Below are positions 37,401 through 42,808 of a DNA stretch of 64,000 bases, one piece after another; positions within the stretch are counted from its first letter, which is position 1; the number at the start of each line of letters is the position of its first letter. The notes under the pieces are model-generated. The model did not search any database. It was not told the origin of the DNA and saw only the letters and a list, made by a program, of their open reading frames with translations. The stretch is taken from positions 1-64,000 of IMG/VR virus record IMGVR_UViG_3300044511_000089; one strand, given 5' to 3'. This stretch comes from a virus. The position numbers were made by a program, and so were the translations under genes.

Positions 37401-37401
37401 C
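19447..37401 (-). CDS. Giant 5984-residue polyvalent internal virion protein
   Basis: One open frame of 17,955 bases, about 650 kDa, in the place of the ejected gp16-type protein. Seen in order: a hydrophobic N-terminal region (about 150-300) and a Pro/Ala linker (440-490). An ADP-ribosyltransferase-like polyvalent domain follows (about 1080-1400, with FGWGIYIA, KGIRYKD and NYVIFDD), then a zincin (HEMAH near 1463, Glu in RGFERFL near 1518) and Lys/Glu coiled coil (1600-1700). A full SF2 helicase comes next (Walker A DGTGVGKT near 2957, DEVH near 3046, SATP near 3077, QVLGRVSR near 3352). Two tandem zincin modules (HEAVH near 3774, HECIH near 4177) and a long helical tail with a membrane-like segment near 5678 complete it. 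Polyvalent proteins are thought to enter the cell with the DNA and act on host defences. Domain roles here are inferred. Confidence 0.85.
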   Translation of the reverse strand: MPDTLQMPGAAATGESPIDILLRQHRARYPNDTRTDNDIIQAMGDAASPDELRTAEPSFLTRYNALKTGESPAVKRARELAESFVPSSGVIAEGVKGIKAGTYSLGSTIASFGQLASAVADFEGGQKFFGELAHKAEAQATREDLRPAVPSYRDVDSASSLAKYLASQAGQVFPSIVESTATGVAGALISTGAAGPEAAPVGFIGGFLGKSAVKSLLKKAVAKEIGHGLTDAAQAVVKKELTDALEGRIGAAALSPISRSLLTQEINATKGLWASRGVVMANSAALGQGEVYQNLMANPDIPESDRLFYALTYGLAVGSLDMLPNNVQNLVSAKALALKFPGLGQKQAKHYLVRVIQDAADSIPSEAITEGLQEVINIAAEAHAAKKEIVWTRDNVDRVINSAIGGAAGVGISSPFSALVHRKPPPTRKAPKTEDTGTEPPATEEPPPAGAPAGPATPPAGAPAGTATPPAGTPAASGAVTPTPTPEADTGIRFNGELVLDGDTVLTQDNFEQYYGGKAAILGGLIYTVDEAGKRSDQPVLAVQFNEDGTQSLDANGRWKVKKVFGKFTEDEAAAHIWNGSDVDERKQLIGDAPDIHRPFADLKPEEQKKVKEGAIGLLNKIQPVPEAAKPAEEPAEPEPAPAITRKVPTLVDDKGVAITIGQQTTGRRKLNNEMVRENVTVTDIISPELVEAVPEGSKSAYQYHPSDLGVGGLKVSEKEETVAAPPKPKAVAPTPTPAPAPKVAQKTEKVTAPAKEAVKEPAKKVAQPKKKPSEASNAKLVSRITSEVKTKLGLTERQLGSLATLVEEESAGEGDLHAIQVEEKKRAAYELLKAESDKLDDDLVAQVKATNKYFASKGTGMLSAEGIHGKYRGRISEKRAQRIWERVKADADKEAAAQPAPATAPPPVAIDPELRSILSRYIILPHTTLDGLISLLSATASSQWIQAHLPQIEAFHRERVIELAEKDKEVGSGILEYPDLTAKYWPLIKENEALLAEAKKRKKDAEQKAWEESKDIHAVSRGILKKAFHLDDDQAEAAVALAKAMGIPLNRLAIAAPSAEIPKDFDGGGILLQLEGLHASYADILNQKNPQERRLLVKFIGNGQGTASFGWGIYIAQSPAVAKQYQDEMSDRLPLSGASVVDKNNRPLTEDVLLNHHVANRLWSAIQQRRDVSEDGPVTLEDVIFARKGLDIAIDVKKHREAAGFPSSPVDTELEDALAQVRDILYELERNPEALKERGIQWKWQKTPIYKVSVDANVDELLDWDAPLGEQPDVVKKAIDALGVAPDDDVSKELNANGGFAYNYLVGYGPETHYNKRVASKALRAHGVKGIRYKDQFSRVTPPEQHQEDGGLWRVSGGSLGLQLFATRDEAQAHYDRIKKDATYNYVIFDDKLIHIVGVNGRDLSPVEVLHYESGGIAGQEPTASTFFQGSRLGAKAMVAIAADGRAIIWGFKNADFSSFVHEMAHVARLNLLNRNVPAEHRSGITDGDIKTVEDWAGAKDGVWSEAAEEKFARGFERFLYDGGAENATLKKVFAAIKKWMNDIYKTISGSAIDIEITPEVRAVMAKLVTRGLAPAPTKKLEPATEAKKAAPEEEAEEVKAGKKKVADRLTRVSRAKEKSDEAKKSKDTERIKEANKELDAELRALAAETQALKNTKVEDATKKQAARIKESKAELASALKKVEELRAEWKKNPTETNRKKLLSAVDAMAKATAAHRKLVEPKQEAAPKPKETKEKPVKEEAVIDMGAVMAVLTPTEPVAPVTPTASTPELDALFAKATEQVVAEDAKAREGKTEAVVALSVVPDDAIPVTQVVEQQPKPAPSPAKPADAVPQAEPAKKEDAGRVVDKVIKTEHGTVVVGMVDATDVEALEAKADEAMIDAAGERVRKLFEEAAKQEAEQEAAAKAAGDDPIEAALKRMLANAEARSKANRARLFSFIEPISGVVTWAMIRAVEDAMPHAIRAGIVAYQAAKGTANAIKDFVTTYRKVMLEWLGKADLDNDELASAGDVVDWMALEAVKEIEQSGTRKLRIQQAVFSEFAQGGRQREFVNIFKTIRKQIKDVQPDEVAPAYFAAFENWMFSLNGAELVELLKKHRLFAPEGKPYFLRTEVNENFFGALNRDQAAFGYIRDEILQYLKENYPNSYDKFFQAWSAMREKIGRRVRKVVEAHKTGHELLTPEDIDFDNTVLIAEKVKPGIKLTKGAVERLVTPDEVKHRVDSIIKEYGIFEGAKAVLEKRVAGIEETLKLIKELEDELRTKGSDERPGPNLPTLSERIAVARNYLKAQEADLNQDLANEVDKHIVPAFYEISPDELANVPRLMDTFASEGRTSAGTEGDIHLEHESKKVVYLLDKQTGKVIGGSFLRRFTKGGAFEDWMIWPENAKNRKSKWNRRLPEILAERMENGELRYVPIASARFKYRIRKYYSIYDSVEQFEKEFAEPARDMQATTRSRYSVLEEAQRALMMEQRQEQMGEEEAVSIEATAEEEAQAEEPGSTPESLIIEAKTAPREDLVEDAHDNARRRVEEIGSTLWDTVQWWAEKGELTWKIFDAAWEDTFERKVQALRQTKKERNATRERLLNRFVNDYAALLKTVAAEHRVMGRHEMSDWLVKSGMPISSIPQDHKAFLQLFLKRFVYDVAKAYDGQGKTDFVRGLSRRVMATATYDSVLRQLGKDIELLQPSIADLVRVAGMTRQTLPHPSTYSAILRRFSKELYAASGALLSFPALTPEQFKAFTNLAINLMRKGAQDIKTVGKALFEHAATLGQQVFTALVHALEQVYNTAAAILRHVHKQAPQQVNISGISHEADVKRVTQAVIASTQWATQVSDGGASGGLAAGSTDTTDTGGGKQTGVSGTAGTGGTSGGGSVSGGTKPKEPTKPPVRKGVDPRTIEAEKKYGKRPPLIWPGEKLLPTGIPSFLRSTDYPILTPHQRVAVNYALHRFLTLRLRAFMLADGTGVGKTMTELVVANEIAKRTGKKVLIVTPSPPIIRSRFLVDMKRLGIDLTNFEFSTYDWVRRGAETGALPESSSSSIPNASIGDGDYGVVVFDEVHNMKNLGSGKTLAALDVKADHELLASATPFDKPGGAVVILAKLEEKTIEQMEGELGMIREEEEDAEGKITIKHRPDTSAGYDQDRIDSIIAVKRDGVARNSGFIRRFFPVFSVNPDQPIRKQMIGLSDRLQKEQEAIMEYWEARMAEAKGPYRGRLKAMMLGELARWVEPTKAGEVIKLALNDIRQGKKVVIFADGINDTRIKGLRGRKFKGFINTLTGMLDDVMVTDAKGVRRKPKWVGIFGRHNKEKSMDAFQNGDADIVIATARSGGVGIDLDDQIGHAPRMVYIVTADYAGDVFDQVLGRVSRMMTKSPVDIRLIFSNDAVADRHHEGVLNRKFRTLNAMQHGTELDATDLTASEEAGQSGTIDEVASIPEGVTVTALPNGKFLLTDAVAGTIEGNTDAAEGIIEGSRGDERLRRHYGGAFDFEVVTEPELGWVVNQPALDYLKDKLAPLFEQEDDTGTRIPSVATPVAPRRLTPQQEHEQLGRELNQDAAAPSAMLSEDGMRVEMASAPNDSVLATVFNSTKATRIAEQGGALINGLMTTYAITQDVRSGKFTTTMTRGGVRFETLRDVTYEEAKAYAAQVMKAEADNASAATDFKAALVTAFGEAVAKDGTIDTKATMGVLARHLTKPRRNETARQKRIRQAQRVVAILLERVLPEGLRVVLDDARVKMVEGFGASHGDYDLITGDIALFTRVIVTDSRNRNTMLSVPLDEVADILIHEAVHAASSRLIYRYNSMRETLSRAELAAMHKLEELWEEAVYKFREEAGTKAKLPYGLTNLHEFLALVLDPSQAEYAFGNSGYHEAIESAANKLGYRGPERFILLGRLMQSITGFMHRVIEAVKNLILSQVRRDVAHDLIDRHHVSERELGDALEYLLGTSMRVLNVYNAKREESFFEDIRRKQTPYRAERTGEDVYGSTRHASVEPQSRRWNQDVRIGGYPITMQFELVQEGEWSFRWSVSAGEFEQHGARPSRMSAMQAMDTARIAIHEQVSAKAVDGIATKLRKEVFPNATNKDGTLSAHAVMERLVTILNADMERGAAKETETRRAEAVVARALVRLLKHDDVPITLNTHMDPVWMGTYNNSTSGITLYLQSFRLARAVTNLDPDDLLDVYTIQTLIHECIHAVSSRLIHRYNVAPETLSADERSAMERLQQLYDEALLSFRQGVLGELAQEDVVLPYELTNLHEFVAFLFDPRRFSVSDPTSNTSTGATLDAARKILKDKGATVAERRSALATILQNINGFLQRVIEALVGLMEASYKAELKDRPDLKRVLPSANEVAEATRYIMATASDVLQVVDAKKEKFMVETMPVLSRLGSQTHAMPAAPRTPTVSRTTAVEMIAAQNNTLLDAVTAVSTDPEVLAVYNGDMAKRKKKATPLDHVLSLLNMDDPREMNKALAEQRESTGDPVKFDPEKRLDGFRSKAARDKTIGEAARAMQKTAGKLAGLMTETMSDIIRTGKVLVKAEDEFAAEQAHYADWLYAAANAVSAMKREIRRMFSQLEGRTKRESLVMQVMKVLDPSATLKKYGDTFHDLFGKDSGLNPDGLFEVLEQLALDPTIDFTASPADIIAALKADPAYAELVDGSLRSVAMTASIIAFAKTHMRTMAAIELRKHQDGAARVDIAKSVADADRDVYRGDKRALVSSVGDLKRTATIAERYRNAHLKAKVDLRNARRAHERLQSRLKMGQAALKVLNTHVSRLNAGLSLSADFEFLDKATVVVPPSPDATREQLVSEGSRKTLRLSNKGTVTNPDEVEGWLLSMKEFMLAREERAASGDEGALDSDYEYIKRQFRILADNHHIRVNVAASEKLMMELGFAPVWKKIADAFGTGIARAIMVMGHKFQTLDYEFRNTHERYGRRIFDLENHVLALMPEWVSDKRAFLREHMLDPVRNALQYNYDLEEKYADNPSALTSAIWNRVMKMLMDNEGTKHIVSADPEAWRSALKDLVDMQSEFMDWAMDKVERSGIGVEDESLKVFNPATGKYETAIRRHIPKGSYTFPQTLHRRFKMMVRTLRDIGWSDMNFDDADQLYENDRAALEALVNKFYGGTYKDTVLTLFLRPLMEMPRESAFEVFKVGGDPALREAEAMEESGGDRVKYRRLLQSKRDKDTLSYRADPYLVRKAFDESGGNVIAFAENLHELTGSGKSRAEYVAYVLNRLGYYYKHADHILKEAEGDAANDVTGIENMSPDAFINPRVIEDLPGEWFSYYNFDQRVAAQVARRIAAQTAFGRGQRTLANAWRDLTEEVQSGIDALDNARREVDKEAAGEVLSASEHEARVRAKLGDVRYKTLVKWEKRFGILDESKHSLSDYFRRDNHPEHLTRGLFMFSSTLAGMMVNQIGSAIAQLGALVDLSFRWGAGSDVLKAVGGTVPEAGVEIAHSLVQAIGLQWQNESEEQKLWEELKLTDPAAVKKLTDVRYPLEGEQRSAQVFRGIQDVLGFAVGKAGGEAKHTLIRPFAPFSFSAIVANKVLTFRTWKLAKVYINRAMEVLDGDPDAEITGETMGYTGLRKDSFMRFDADMKNWGLDLKTIAKDAIERRERGDTNQLTNKTAIAIHAMMMSEVSSENNISTMPLAAFNNSIIRFSSPLLGWSWRRMVAIPGLRLNTEGRNSMKAALGGIAGLGITFFGGLFLSAAVDSYYEKLLRRRRNVRLLGGENPVAAAFENVNRIGTFGLFGDAINTVVNTGQGGDNRGVSVDSRIIGVNSLLSLFKAGQSFFIQGDADYAGVIRPLAQAAGGGGALQYIQMVNNLADLDNAESRFIQRLNARNWLRITGRDLKMDVRQSTGGYSVPTKVTPWLGRMELATYGNDPGEFSDAYQGAIEAAREAGHDDPRDYVQRAFSARHPLRTVFRTAPSEGEYRRLLSAMSTDGADTVSDAVRVFNHFGLSIGIKPFTGTSKSRSTGMAPPLNSRNLIDAAVGMGRTSDRAFAF
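24325..26745 (-). repeat. Tandem duplication of a zincin module inside the giant gene
   Basis: Two units of about 400 codons lie head to tail: 25546-26745 and 24325-25545. Shared marks in order are LIHE-x-x-HA-x-SSRLI-x-RYN, then ETLS, then LPY-x-LTNLHEF, then x-I-x-GF-x-x-RVIEA. Both copies keep HExxH and the later Glu. The protein identity looks moderate, so the duplication is old. Confidence 0.8.
36008..36063 (-). repeat. 33-bp coding repeat, Pro-Ala-Gly linker
   Basis: CCAGCAGGAGCGCCAGCAGG occurs at 36008 and again 33 bases on at 36041, with a third degenerate copy next to them. The repeat encodes 11-residue PPAGAPAGxAT units in a flexible linker of the giant protein. Confidence 0.8.
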
Positions 37402-37407
37402 GGCGTG

Positions 37408-39213
37408 TTAAATGTTGTGCAGGAAGAACTGTCCACCCCTCACCTTGTCTCGATACGTGTAAATCATCCTGAGCGCATCAACATCACCTTGGCTGGCGGC
37501 GTCAATCGTCTGCTGGATGAGCAACGGACTCATGCCGTCGCGCGTGGCGAGTTCCCTCATCTTCTGGCCTTCTTCGGGTGAGAAGTTGAAGTCAACGGTG
37601 CCGAACGACTGCATGGCGCGTTGTGCCGATTCAGGGTTCAGTCCGTTGACAGGCGAACCGGCGTCACTACGAGGGCCGCCTTCAAACTTGAGCGGGATAG
37701 CTGGTGTTACAACATCACCCGACGCGCCGCTTCTCTGAGCTTCATTTTGTATGAAGCTTTTTAATGTGCGCTCCCAGAGTTCCATCTCCTGCTTGTGTGT
37801 CAAAGGCTCATCAGTCCGCTGTCTGAATGGATGCTGAAACCTTGGCTTGCTGGCGTCAAAATATGCCCACCTCCAATCCCGTGGCCCGATGCTCGAGATG
37901 CCAGCCATCGGCCCGAGTTGATTCTTTACCACCTCATCTACAACTCCAAGACCTTCACCCCTCATCTTACGGAGCGGTAGAATTTGCCAGTCAAACTCAC
38001 CCGCTGGAAACCCCATTGCCTTTATAATCTCCCCCTGTGTTAAATCAGGCTGTGTCGTTGTGACTGGCGGCGGCTCGGTGCCCGGAGGTTTGGTGCCGCC
38101 TTCGCCTTTCTGCGGGACTTGCGGGACTTGCGGGACTTGCGGTATCGGGAACAGGGTGGGGTCGACCCGGCCCGCGCCATCGCCCGCCGCGCCACCTCCT
38201 GCGCCACCACTCTTGCGATTCATGTATTCAAGAGCGATGATGCGAGCCTCGTTGCTCATTGTGTTGAACTGCTTCTCACCAACCTCCCTATACCACCGGA
38301 GCCTGCTTTGGGTCCGGTCGAAGTATTCCCTGAAGTAAGCCTTCTGCACCAGTGACGCCGATGAGCCGCCCTTCTCGGTCGCTGCGCGGTTGTTGAACTC
38401 ATCGAGAACAGCCGTCAATCCCTGTAGAATCGTGTTCGACTTCTTCTCATCGAGACGCCCGGTGATTCCGGTCGGACTCTTGATGGCGGAAGAAACGAAC
38501 TGATTGAGAATCGTCGCAAGGGAATCTGTCGTTGCCTTCGGGCTTACCGATTCTTCGAGCAACGCCTTTCTGATGCCCTCCAATGCTGTGTGGTCGCGCC
38601 CAAGCTGCATTGCGGCGCTGCTGTTGGCAAAGTCCTTGACGCGCTCCCTTGCTTGGGTCAACTGCATCGACCCGACCATGCGGTTGATTTGCTGTTCAGC
38701 CGCCCGCTCGTCCTTCTCCTGCATCTCCACGAAGTTGATGTAGGAATTGGCCTGCGCCCGGTTGATTTGTGAGAGCAGTTGTGCGTGCAGCGCCGGACTC
38801 TTGACTATATCCACGAAGTTGACCACGCCGTTCTCACGCATGAAGAATGAGACATCAACCCCGTGCTCCAGTGCCTTGTCGCGCAACTTGGAGGCTTGGT
38901 CCAGCCACTCAGATTCTGTCTTTGCTTCTTTTTCACGCCGAAATGCGAGTGCAGCCTCATTCTCCTTCGCCGTCTGCATTTTAACCTCATGCATAAACCT
39001 CGCGTTCTGCATGGCGTAGTCGTGCTGCTGAGCGGCATCCGTCTGCTCTCTCGCGAACATCCTGCGGCTGGCTTCCTTCATCGCCTCCATCTCGCCAGCA
39101 GACCGTTGCTGAGCCAGAGCAAGCCGCATCTGCGCCTCCTGACCGGCACGCCTTCGGATGTCCTCGGACACCTCAAGGATGGGTCTGAACGCGGCGTCAA
39201 AAGGGTTGGGCAT
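37408..39213 (-). CDS. Internal virion protein, gp15-like by position
   Basis: A 601-residue protein. Residues 1-330 are helical and charged, with long coiled-coil-like stretches. Residues 345-400 form a Gly/Pro linker with the repeat QVPQVPQVPQ. The rest is mixed. It stands between the gp14-like and giant genes, as T7 gp15 does between gp14 and gp16, so it may form part of the ejected trans-envelope channel. Sequence similarity to T7 gp15 is not visible by eye. Confidence 0.55.
   Translation of the reverse strand: MPNPFDAAFRPILEVSEDIRRRAGQEAQMRLALAQQRSAGEMEAMKEASRRMFAREQTDAAQQHDYAMQNARFMHEVKMQTAKENEAALAFRREKEAKTESEWLDQASKLRDKALEHGVDVSFFMRENGVVNFVDIVKSPALHAQLLSQINRAQANSYINFVEMQEKDERAAEQQINRMVGSMQLTQARERVKDFANSSAAMQLGRDHTALEGIRKALLEESVSPKATTDSLATILNQFVSSAIKSPTGITGRLDEKKSNTILQGLTAVLDEFNNRAATEKGGSSASLVQKAYFREYFDRTQSRLRWYREVGEKQFNTMSNEARIIALEYMNRKSGGAGGGAAGDGAGRVDPTLFPIPQVPQVPQVPQKGEGGTKPPGTEPPPVTTTQPDLTQGEIIKAMGFPAGEFDWQILPLRKMRGEGLGVVDEVVKNQLGPMAGISSIGPRDWRWAYFDASKPRFQHPFRQRTDEPLTHKQEMELWERTLKSFIQNEAQRSGASGDVVTPAIPLKFEGGPRSDAGSPVNGLNPESAQRAMQSFGTVDFNFSPEEGQKMRELATRDGMSPLLIQQTIDAASQGDVDALRMIYTYRDKVRGGQFFLHNI
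38112..38138 (-). repeat. Three 9-bp tandem repeats
   Basis: GCGGGACTT occurs three times in a row and encodes the VPQ repeats of the Gly/Pro linker. Copy number may vary between relatives through slippage. Confidence 0.85.
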
Positions 39214-39218
39214 AGAGT

Positions 39219-40313
39219 CTAATCCGTTGGACCGTTGTAGTAGCTGGGGCCAAGAATCCCGCCACCATCACCACGCACATGCTGCCACCATGACCGTTGC
39301 AGCGCCATGTCGTTGTTGTGCTGTAGCTTCATCAGACGTTCGGTCTGTAATCCCTGCTGCTGTGCAGCGTATTTCGCCGCACCGAAACTGCCCAAGGCCG
39401 ACCCTGCGCTCGACATCGCGTTTCCGAGTATCTCACCTGTTCCCGTGATTGGGCCGACTGGCGGCATCGGGGTGAAGCCGGGTTGTGACGGCCCCATCCT
39501 GAACCAGTTCAGGTTCTGGTTCCTGCGGTTGATGTCCTCCTGTGCGAGCATGTTCGGCAGGGTTACGAAGCCTGCCGCGCTTCGCGCCACGTTCATCGGC
39601 AGGTTCAGGTTGGCGACTCGAAGGTCGTGCGCCCGGTTCCTGACATCGGCCCGGTTCTTCTCGATGTTCAGCCTCGTCAGCGAACGCTCCATCCCAGCTT
39701 CACGAAGCATTTGTAGCAGCGCGTCTCCCCTCACACGGCTGTCGGCAAGGCTGTCACCGGAGAATCCTTTCCGCATCTGGTTGGCCTTGATGATGCCAAG
39801 GTTCCGCTCAATCGCCTCCTGAGCGGCGGACACGCGGCTTTCGGTCACGTCCTCCATCGCCTTCTCGACCGGCGCAAGGAACCGCAGCTTCTCGCCCTCG
39901 TAGCCCGGCCCGAGGATGGACAATGCAGCCGCCTCCGCATCGGCCTGAAATGGGGATAGCCTGTCGCGGATGGCAAAGTATTTCGCGGCCTGCGCTTCCG
40001 GTGTTTCCTCGATGCCGATGTTGCGGGCAATGAGCGCCTCACGCATCAACTCAGGCTCAATCATCCTGCCTTCAGCGTCTCGAGCGTAGAACGGCAGCAT
40101 GACGTTTGAGAACCTGTCCTTGTCGGTTCCAAGCTTCGTCACGTCCTCACCACGACTCAAACGCCACAACCTCTCCTGCGCCGCCTGATTCTCGGCGGCG
40201 ATGGCGCGGTTCGCGGCATTCGCCCTCCTTTGGGCGCTGGCCTGCGACACGCCGGAAAGCACACCCCCGCCTACTCCAAGCGCAGCCCCACCTATAATGG
40301 CACCGACTGGCAT
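39219..40313 (-). CDS. Internal virion protein, gp14-like
   Basis: A 364-residue protein whose start, GAIIGGAALGVGGGVLSG followed by ASAQRRANAANRAIAAENQ, is typical of podovirus gp14-type internal proteins: a Gly/Ala membrane-seeking segment and then an Arg/Ala-rich helix. Residues 50-230 are helical, and the C-terminus holds a Gly/Ser-rich hydrophobic patch (GEILGNAMSSAGSALGSFG). Such proteins leave the capsid and cross the outer membrane early in infection. It overlaps the preceding gene by 22 bases. Confidence 0.7.
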   Translation of the reverse strand: MPVGAIIGGAALGVGGGVLSGVSQASAQRRANAANRAIAAENQAAQERLWRLSRGEDVTKLGTDKDRFSNVMLPFYARDAEGRMIEPELMREALIARNIGIEETPEAQAAKYFAIRDRLSPFQADAEAAALSILGPGYEGEKLRFLAPVEKAMEDVTESRVSAAQEAIERNLGIIKANQMRKGFSGDSLADSRVRGDALLQMLREAGMERSLTRLNIEKNRADVRNRAHDLRVANLNLPMNVARSAAGFVTLPNMLAQEDINRRNQNLNWFRMGPSQPGFTPMPPVGPITGTGEILGNAMSSAGSALGSFGAAKYAAQQQGLQTERLMKLQHNNDMALQRSWWQHVRGDGGGILGPSYYNGPTD

Positions 40314-41113
40314 GGCTCCCTCCTTTCCGGTTGTGCGAGGACGTGCACCTGCCCGTCCTGTGTCAGACCAATCAGCATCGACCTGATGTTCACCACCTTT
40401 ATCGACCCTATCTCGCCCATGACTTCAATCGGTTGGTAACCCGCCATTGAAGCCCATTCGTTGTAAAGCCTCTGTCCCTTGTCGGCGTGGCCGCTCATCG
40501 CCATCAAAAGAACCACTCCCACCATTCCGTCATGGGTCGCATCGTCCTCGTGCTTGTCCTGCGGGGCGGCCTGAAACAGGGCGTCGTGAAAACTCTTGCC
40601 ACCGGGCCGGAATCGTTGCTCGGCAAGGCGCACCCATTCAGACACCGTGAAGGAAACCATCGTCGAGGGTATCCATGCTCCGTTCCTGAGCATCCCCTTC
40701 GCGACAATCCAATCCTCCTTGAACCCGACTGCGTTGGCGAACAGCTTGGACGGCATGTTGTCGTGCGGGCACAGGCTGACGAGCCGCACACAATCCGTTC
40801 TTGTGAACATGAAATCGCACCCGGCCCCGCCAGCGATGATGGCTTCCTTTCCACGGCATGGTTTCTCAAGGCAGGTGTGAACCTCGTAGACACCGAAACC
40901 ACGATTCACGAAAAGGAAGAAACCGACGGGTTGCTCGCTCATGTAAACACGCAATCCCACGTTCGCGCTGGAGGCAAGGAAAGACCGAAGCGATGGCTTG
41001 GTGATGTCGGCCCTGTCATCGGCGACCTTGGAAAACATCTCCGGCTTCTTGAACACCGAATCGAAGTATTCCCAATCGGTTGAGCGTTCGACCTTGATGA
41101 GTGGTTGTTCCAT
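40292..41113 (-). CDS. GNAT-like virion protein, gp13-like
   Basis: A 273-residue protein with an acetyltransferase-like core: GFFLFVNRGFGVYEVHTCL (about 64-82), a G-K-E-A-I helix and a strand-loop NAVGFKED near 127-134, as in GNAT-fold proteins. T7 gp13, also next to gp14, has this fold. Whether it is an active enzyme cannot be told. It lies directly before the gp14-like gene. Confidence 0.6.
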   Translation of the reverse strand: MEQPLIKVERSTDWEYFDSVFKKPEMFSKVADDRADITKPSLRSFLASSANVGLRVYMSEQPVGFFLFVNRGFGVYEVHTCLEKPCRGKEAIIAGGAGCDFMFTRTDCVRLVSLCPHDNMPSKLFANAVGFKEDWIVAKGMLRNGAWIPSTMVSFTVSEWVRLAEQRFRPGGKSFHDALFQAAPQDKHEDDATHDGMVGVVLLMAMSGHADKGQRLYNEWASMAGYQPIEVMGEIGSIKVVNIRSMLIGLTQDGQVHVLAQPERREPCQSVPL

Positions 41114-41118
41114 GTTCG

Positions 41119-42774
41119 TTAGAACAGTTCAATGTAACACCGGCCCCTCGCGCCTGCTGACCCACCGCCCTCCGTGCGCGCGGCACCGCCACCACCGGAA
41201 CCGTAAGGCAGTCCAGCCGTGGAAGCTGGGCCGAATACGTCGTTACCACCGGCTCCGCCTGCTTCTCCATCCATCGAGTCTGCACCACGGCCACCGCGCC
41301 CGTTTTGACCGTTGCCCGTGTCGCCGGGAGAACCGGCAAGGCCGTCATTCAGGATGTCGCCCGTCCCGCCCGTCCCGCCCGTGCCTCCGGCACCTACTCC
41401 ACCGACCACACCTCTACGGCCCCCGCCACCACCTTTCGCCCTGCGTTCGAGCGCACCACCGGCATCAAATGTTGAATCAGCGCCGGGATTGCCGTCAGTG
41501 CCTCCGTCACTGACAGCACCACCCGCCCCCACGACAATCGTATAGGTCGTTCCCACAGTGACAGGGACGTAAGAGTCTGACATCTCACCACCGCCACCAC
41601 CGCCCGCGCCGCCGTTCGGGTTTTCTGCACCGCTCCCGCCACCGCCTCCTCCTCCTCCTCCAATCAAGACGACACGGGCCATCGCAGCACCAGCAGGGCA
41701 TTTCCAAGTGTGCGTCGCCGCCGTGTTGAACTCGACCCTGCGCCGCATGACATGTGTTGGAACCACCCGAATATCATCGAAGTAAGCCGTGCCCTCAGCG
41801 CCGTTCAACACGCCGCCCGTTATCTTGATTTTGAAGAACTTCGCCGTCGCAGGTGCCCTCGCCCCTGCCTGATACGGTGTCCAAGTGTTCGTGATGTTGC
41901 CCGCGTTGACATCGAAGATGGTCTTTGTCCCGGATGCGACCTTGTCCTTGTCGAACCAGAGCAGTTCAACCCTGTTGTGCATCGTCGCCGTCGAAATCCG
42001 CATCCACCACGAAAGCAGGATGACTTCCAAGGCGTCGCATGGCAGGAAATCGTTGCACTGAAGCTCGCATCCACCCACACCTGCACCGCCGAGCGAGACG
42101 CACTTCCAGCTTTGCGCACCCTCAGCCGATTGCGCGGTGTCAGTCGCCCCCGTGCCACCACCGGCTAGGGTCGTCCTTGTCCAACGGTCAGGAATGCCGC
42201 CTGCCGAATACTCGAACCCGCCGTTGAACACCCTGAAGCTCGGGATGTTGGCTTGCACGCCGACCAAGTTCACGGCAGCGAGCAGCTTGAACTTGTCGAG
42301 GACCGAATCGTAGATGACGCAGCACGCTTGGTTCGCCTTGATGTCGCCGGGGTCGAGCGGCGCGTTGTTCAGCTTGACGATGCTTTTCGCTGCAAGGAAA
42401 TCACCCACCGCAGCCGACTTCTTCAGCTTGAACGTGCTCGCCCCGGTGTTGTCGTTCGCCGCAATGAAATAGAACACCATCCCCATCGCATACGCGGCAG
42501 GGTAGGGCTGCACGTCGAGAGCGTAGTTGTTGGCAGAGCCGCCGACATCCGGCCCGACCATGTTGAACCCGAACGCGAGTTTCGGTTGCGTCACCGAACG
42601 GTCGGTGATGGCCCCCGGCTTCAGTGTTCCATCCGGGTTCAACGACGTATCCAGCACCGCCGCCAGCGCGTTGCAGAAGTCCCTGAGGATGCCAAGGTTG
42701 GCGTCGCCCTCGTCAAAGGTGAGCGGCGAACCTTTTACCAGTCGGTAGGTCAGCGGTGGAACCGTAAGCGGCAT
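41119..42774 (-). CDS. Tail protein with glycine-rich adhesin domain
   Basis: A 551-residue protein. Residues 1-340 are beta-rich with a lectin-like or carbohydrate-binding character (FRVFNGGFEYSAGGIPDRW). Residues 370-545 are dominated by glycine runs (GGGGGGGGG, GGTGGTGG), ending with RCYIELF. Glycine-rich domains of this type in phage adhesins such as gp38 of T-even phages form stacked polyglycine helices and bind outer-membrane receptors. A host-recognition role is therefore likely. Confidence 0.68.
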   Translation of the reverse strand: MPLTVPPLTYRLVKGSPLTFDEGDANLGILRDFCNALAAVLDTSLNPDGTLKPGAITDRSVTQPKLAFGFNMVGPDVGGSANNYALDVQPYPAAYAMGMVFYFIAANDNTGASTFKLKKSAAVGDFLAAKSIVKLNNAPLDPGDIKANQACCVIYDSVLDKFKLLAAVNLVGVQANIPSFRVFNGGFEYSAGGIPDRWTRTTLAGGGTGATDTAQSAEGAQSWKCVSLGGAGVGGCELQCNDFLPCDALEVILLSWWMRISTATMHNRVELLWFDKDKVASGTKTIFDVNAGNITNTWTPYQAGARAPATAKFFKIKITGGVLNGAEGTAYFDDIRVVPTHVMRRRVEFNTAATHTWKCPAGAAMARVVLIGGGGGGGGGSGAENPNGGAGGGGGGEMSDSYVPVTVGTTYTIVVGAGGAVSDGGTDGNPGADSTFDAGGALERRAKGGGGGRRGVVGGVGAGGTGGTGGTGDILNDGLAGSPGDTGNGQNGRGGRGADSMDGEAGGAGGNDVFGPASTAGLPYGSGGGGAARTEGGGSAGARGRCYIELF

Positions 42775-42808
42775 GGCGTTGTTTACATTCGATTCGGTTG
42801 CAGGTCAA

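Noticed and set aside
19447-37401. The giant frame as a false fusion of several genes
   Set aside because: No stop or frame change breaks it, and the domain order matches known polyvalent proteins, so I keep it as one gene; resequencing would settle it.
36008-38138. Short repeats as a possible CRISPR array
   Set aside because: The repeats are in frame, without spacers of constant length, and encode Pro-rich linkers.
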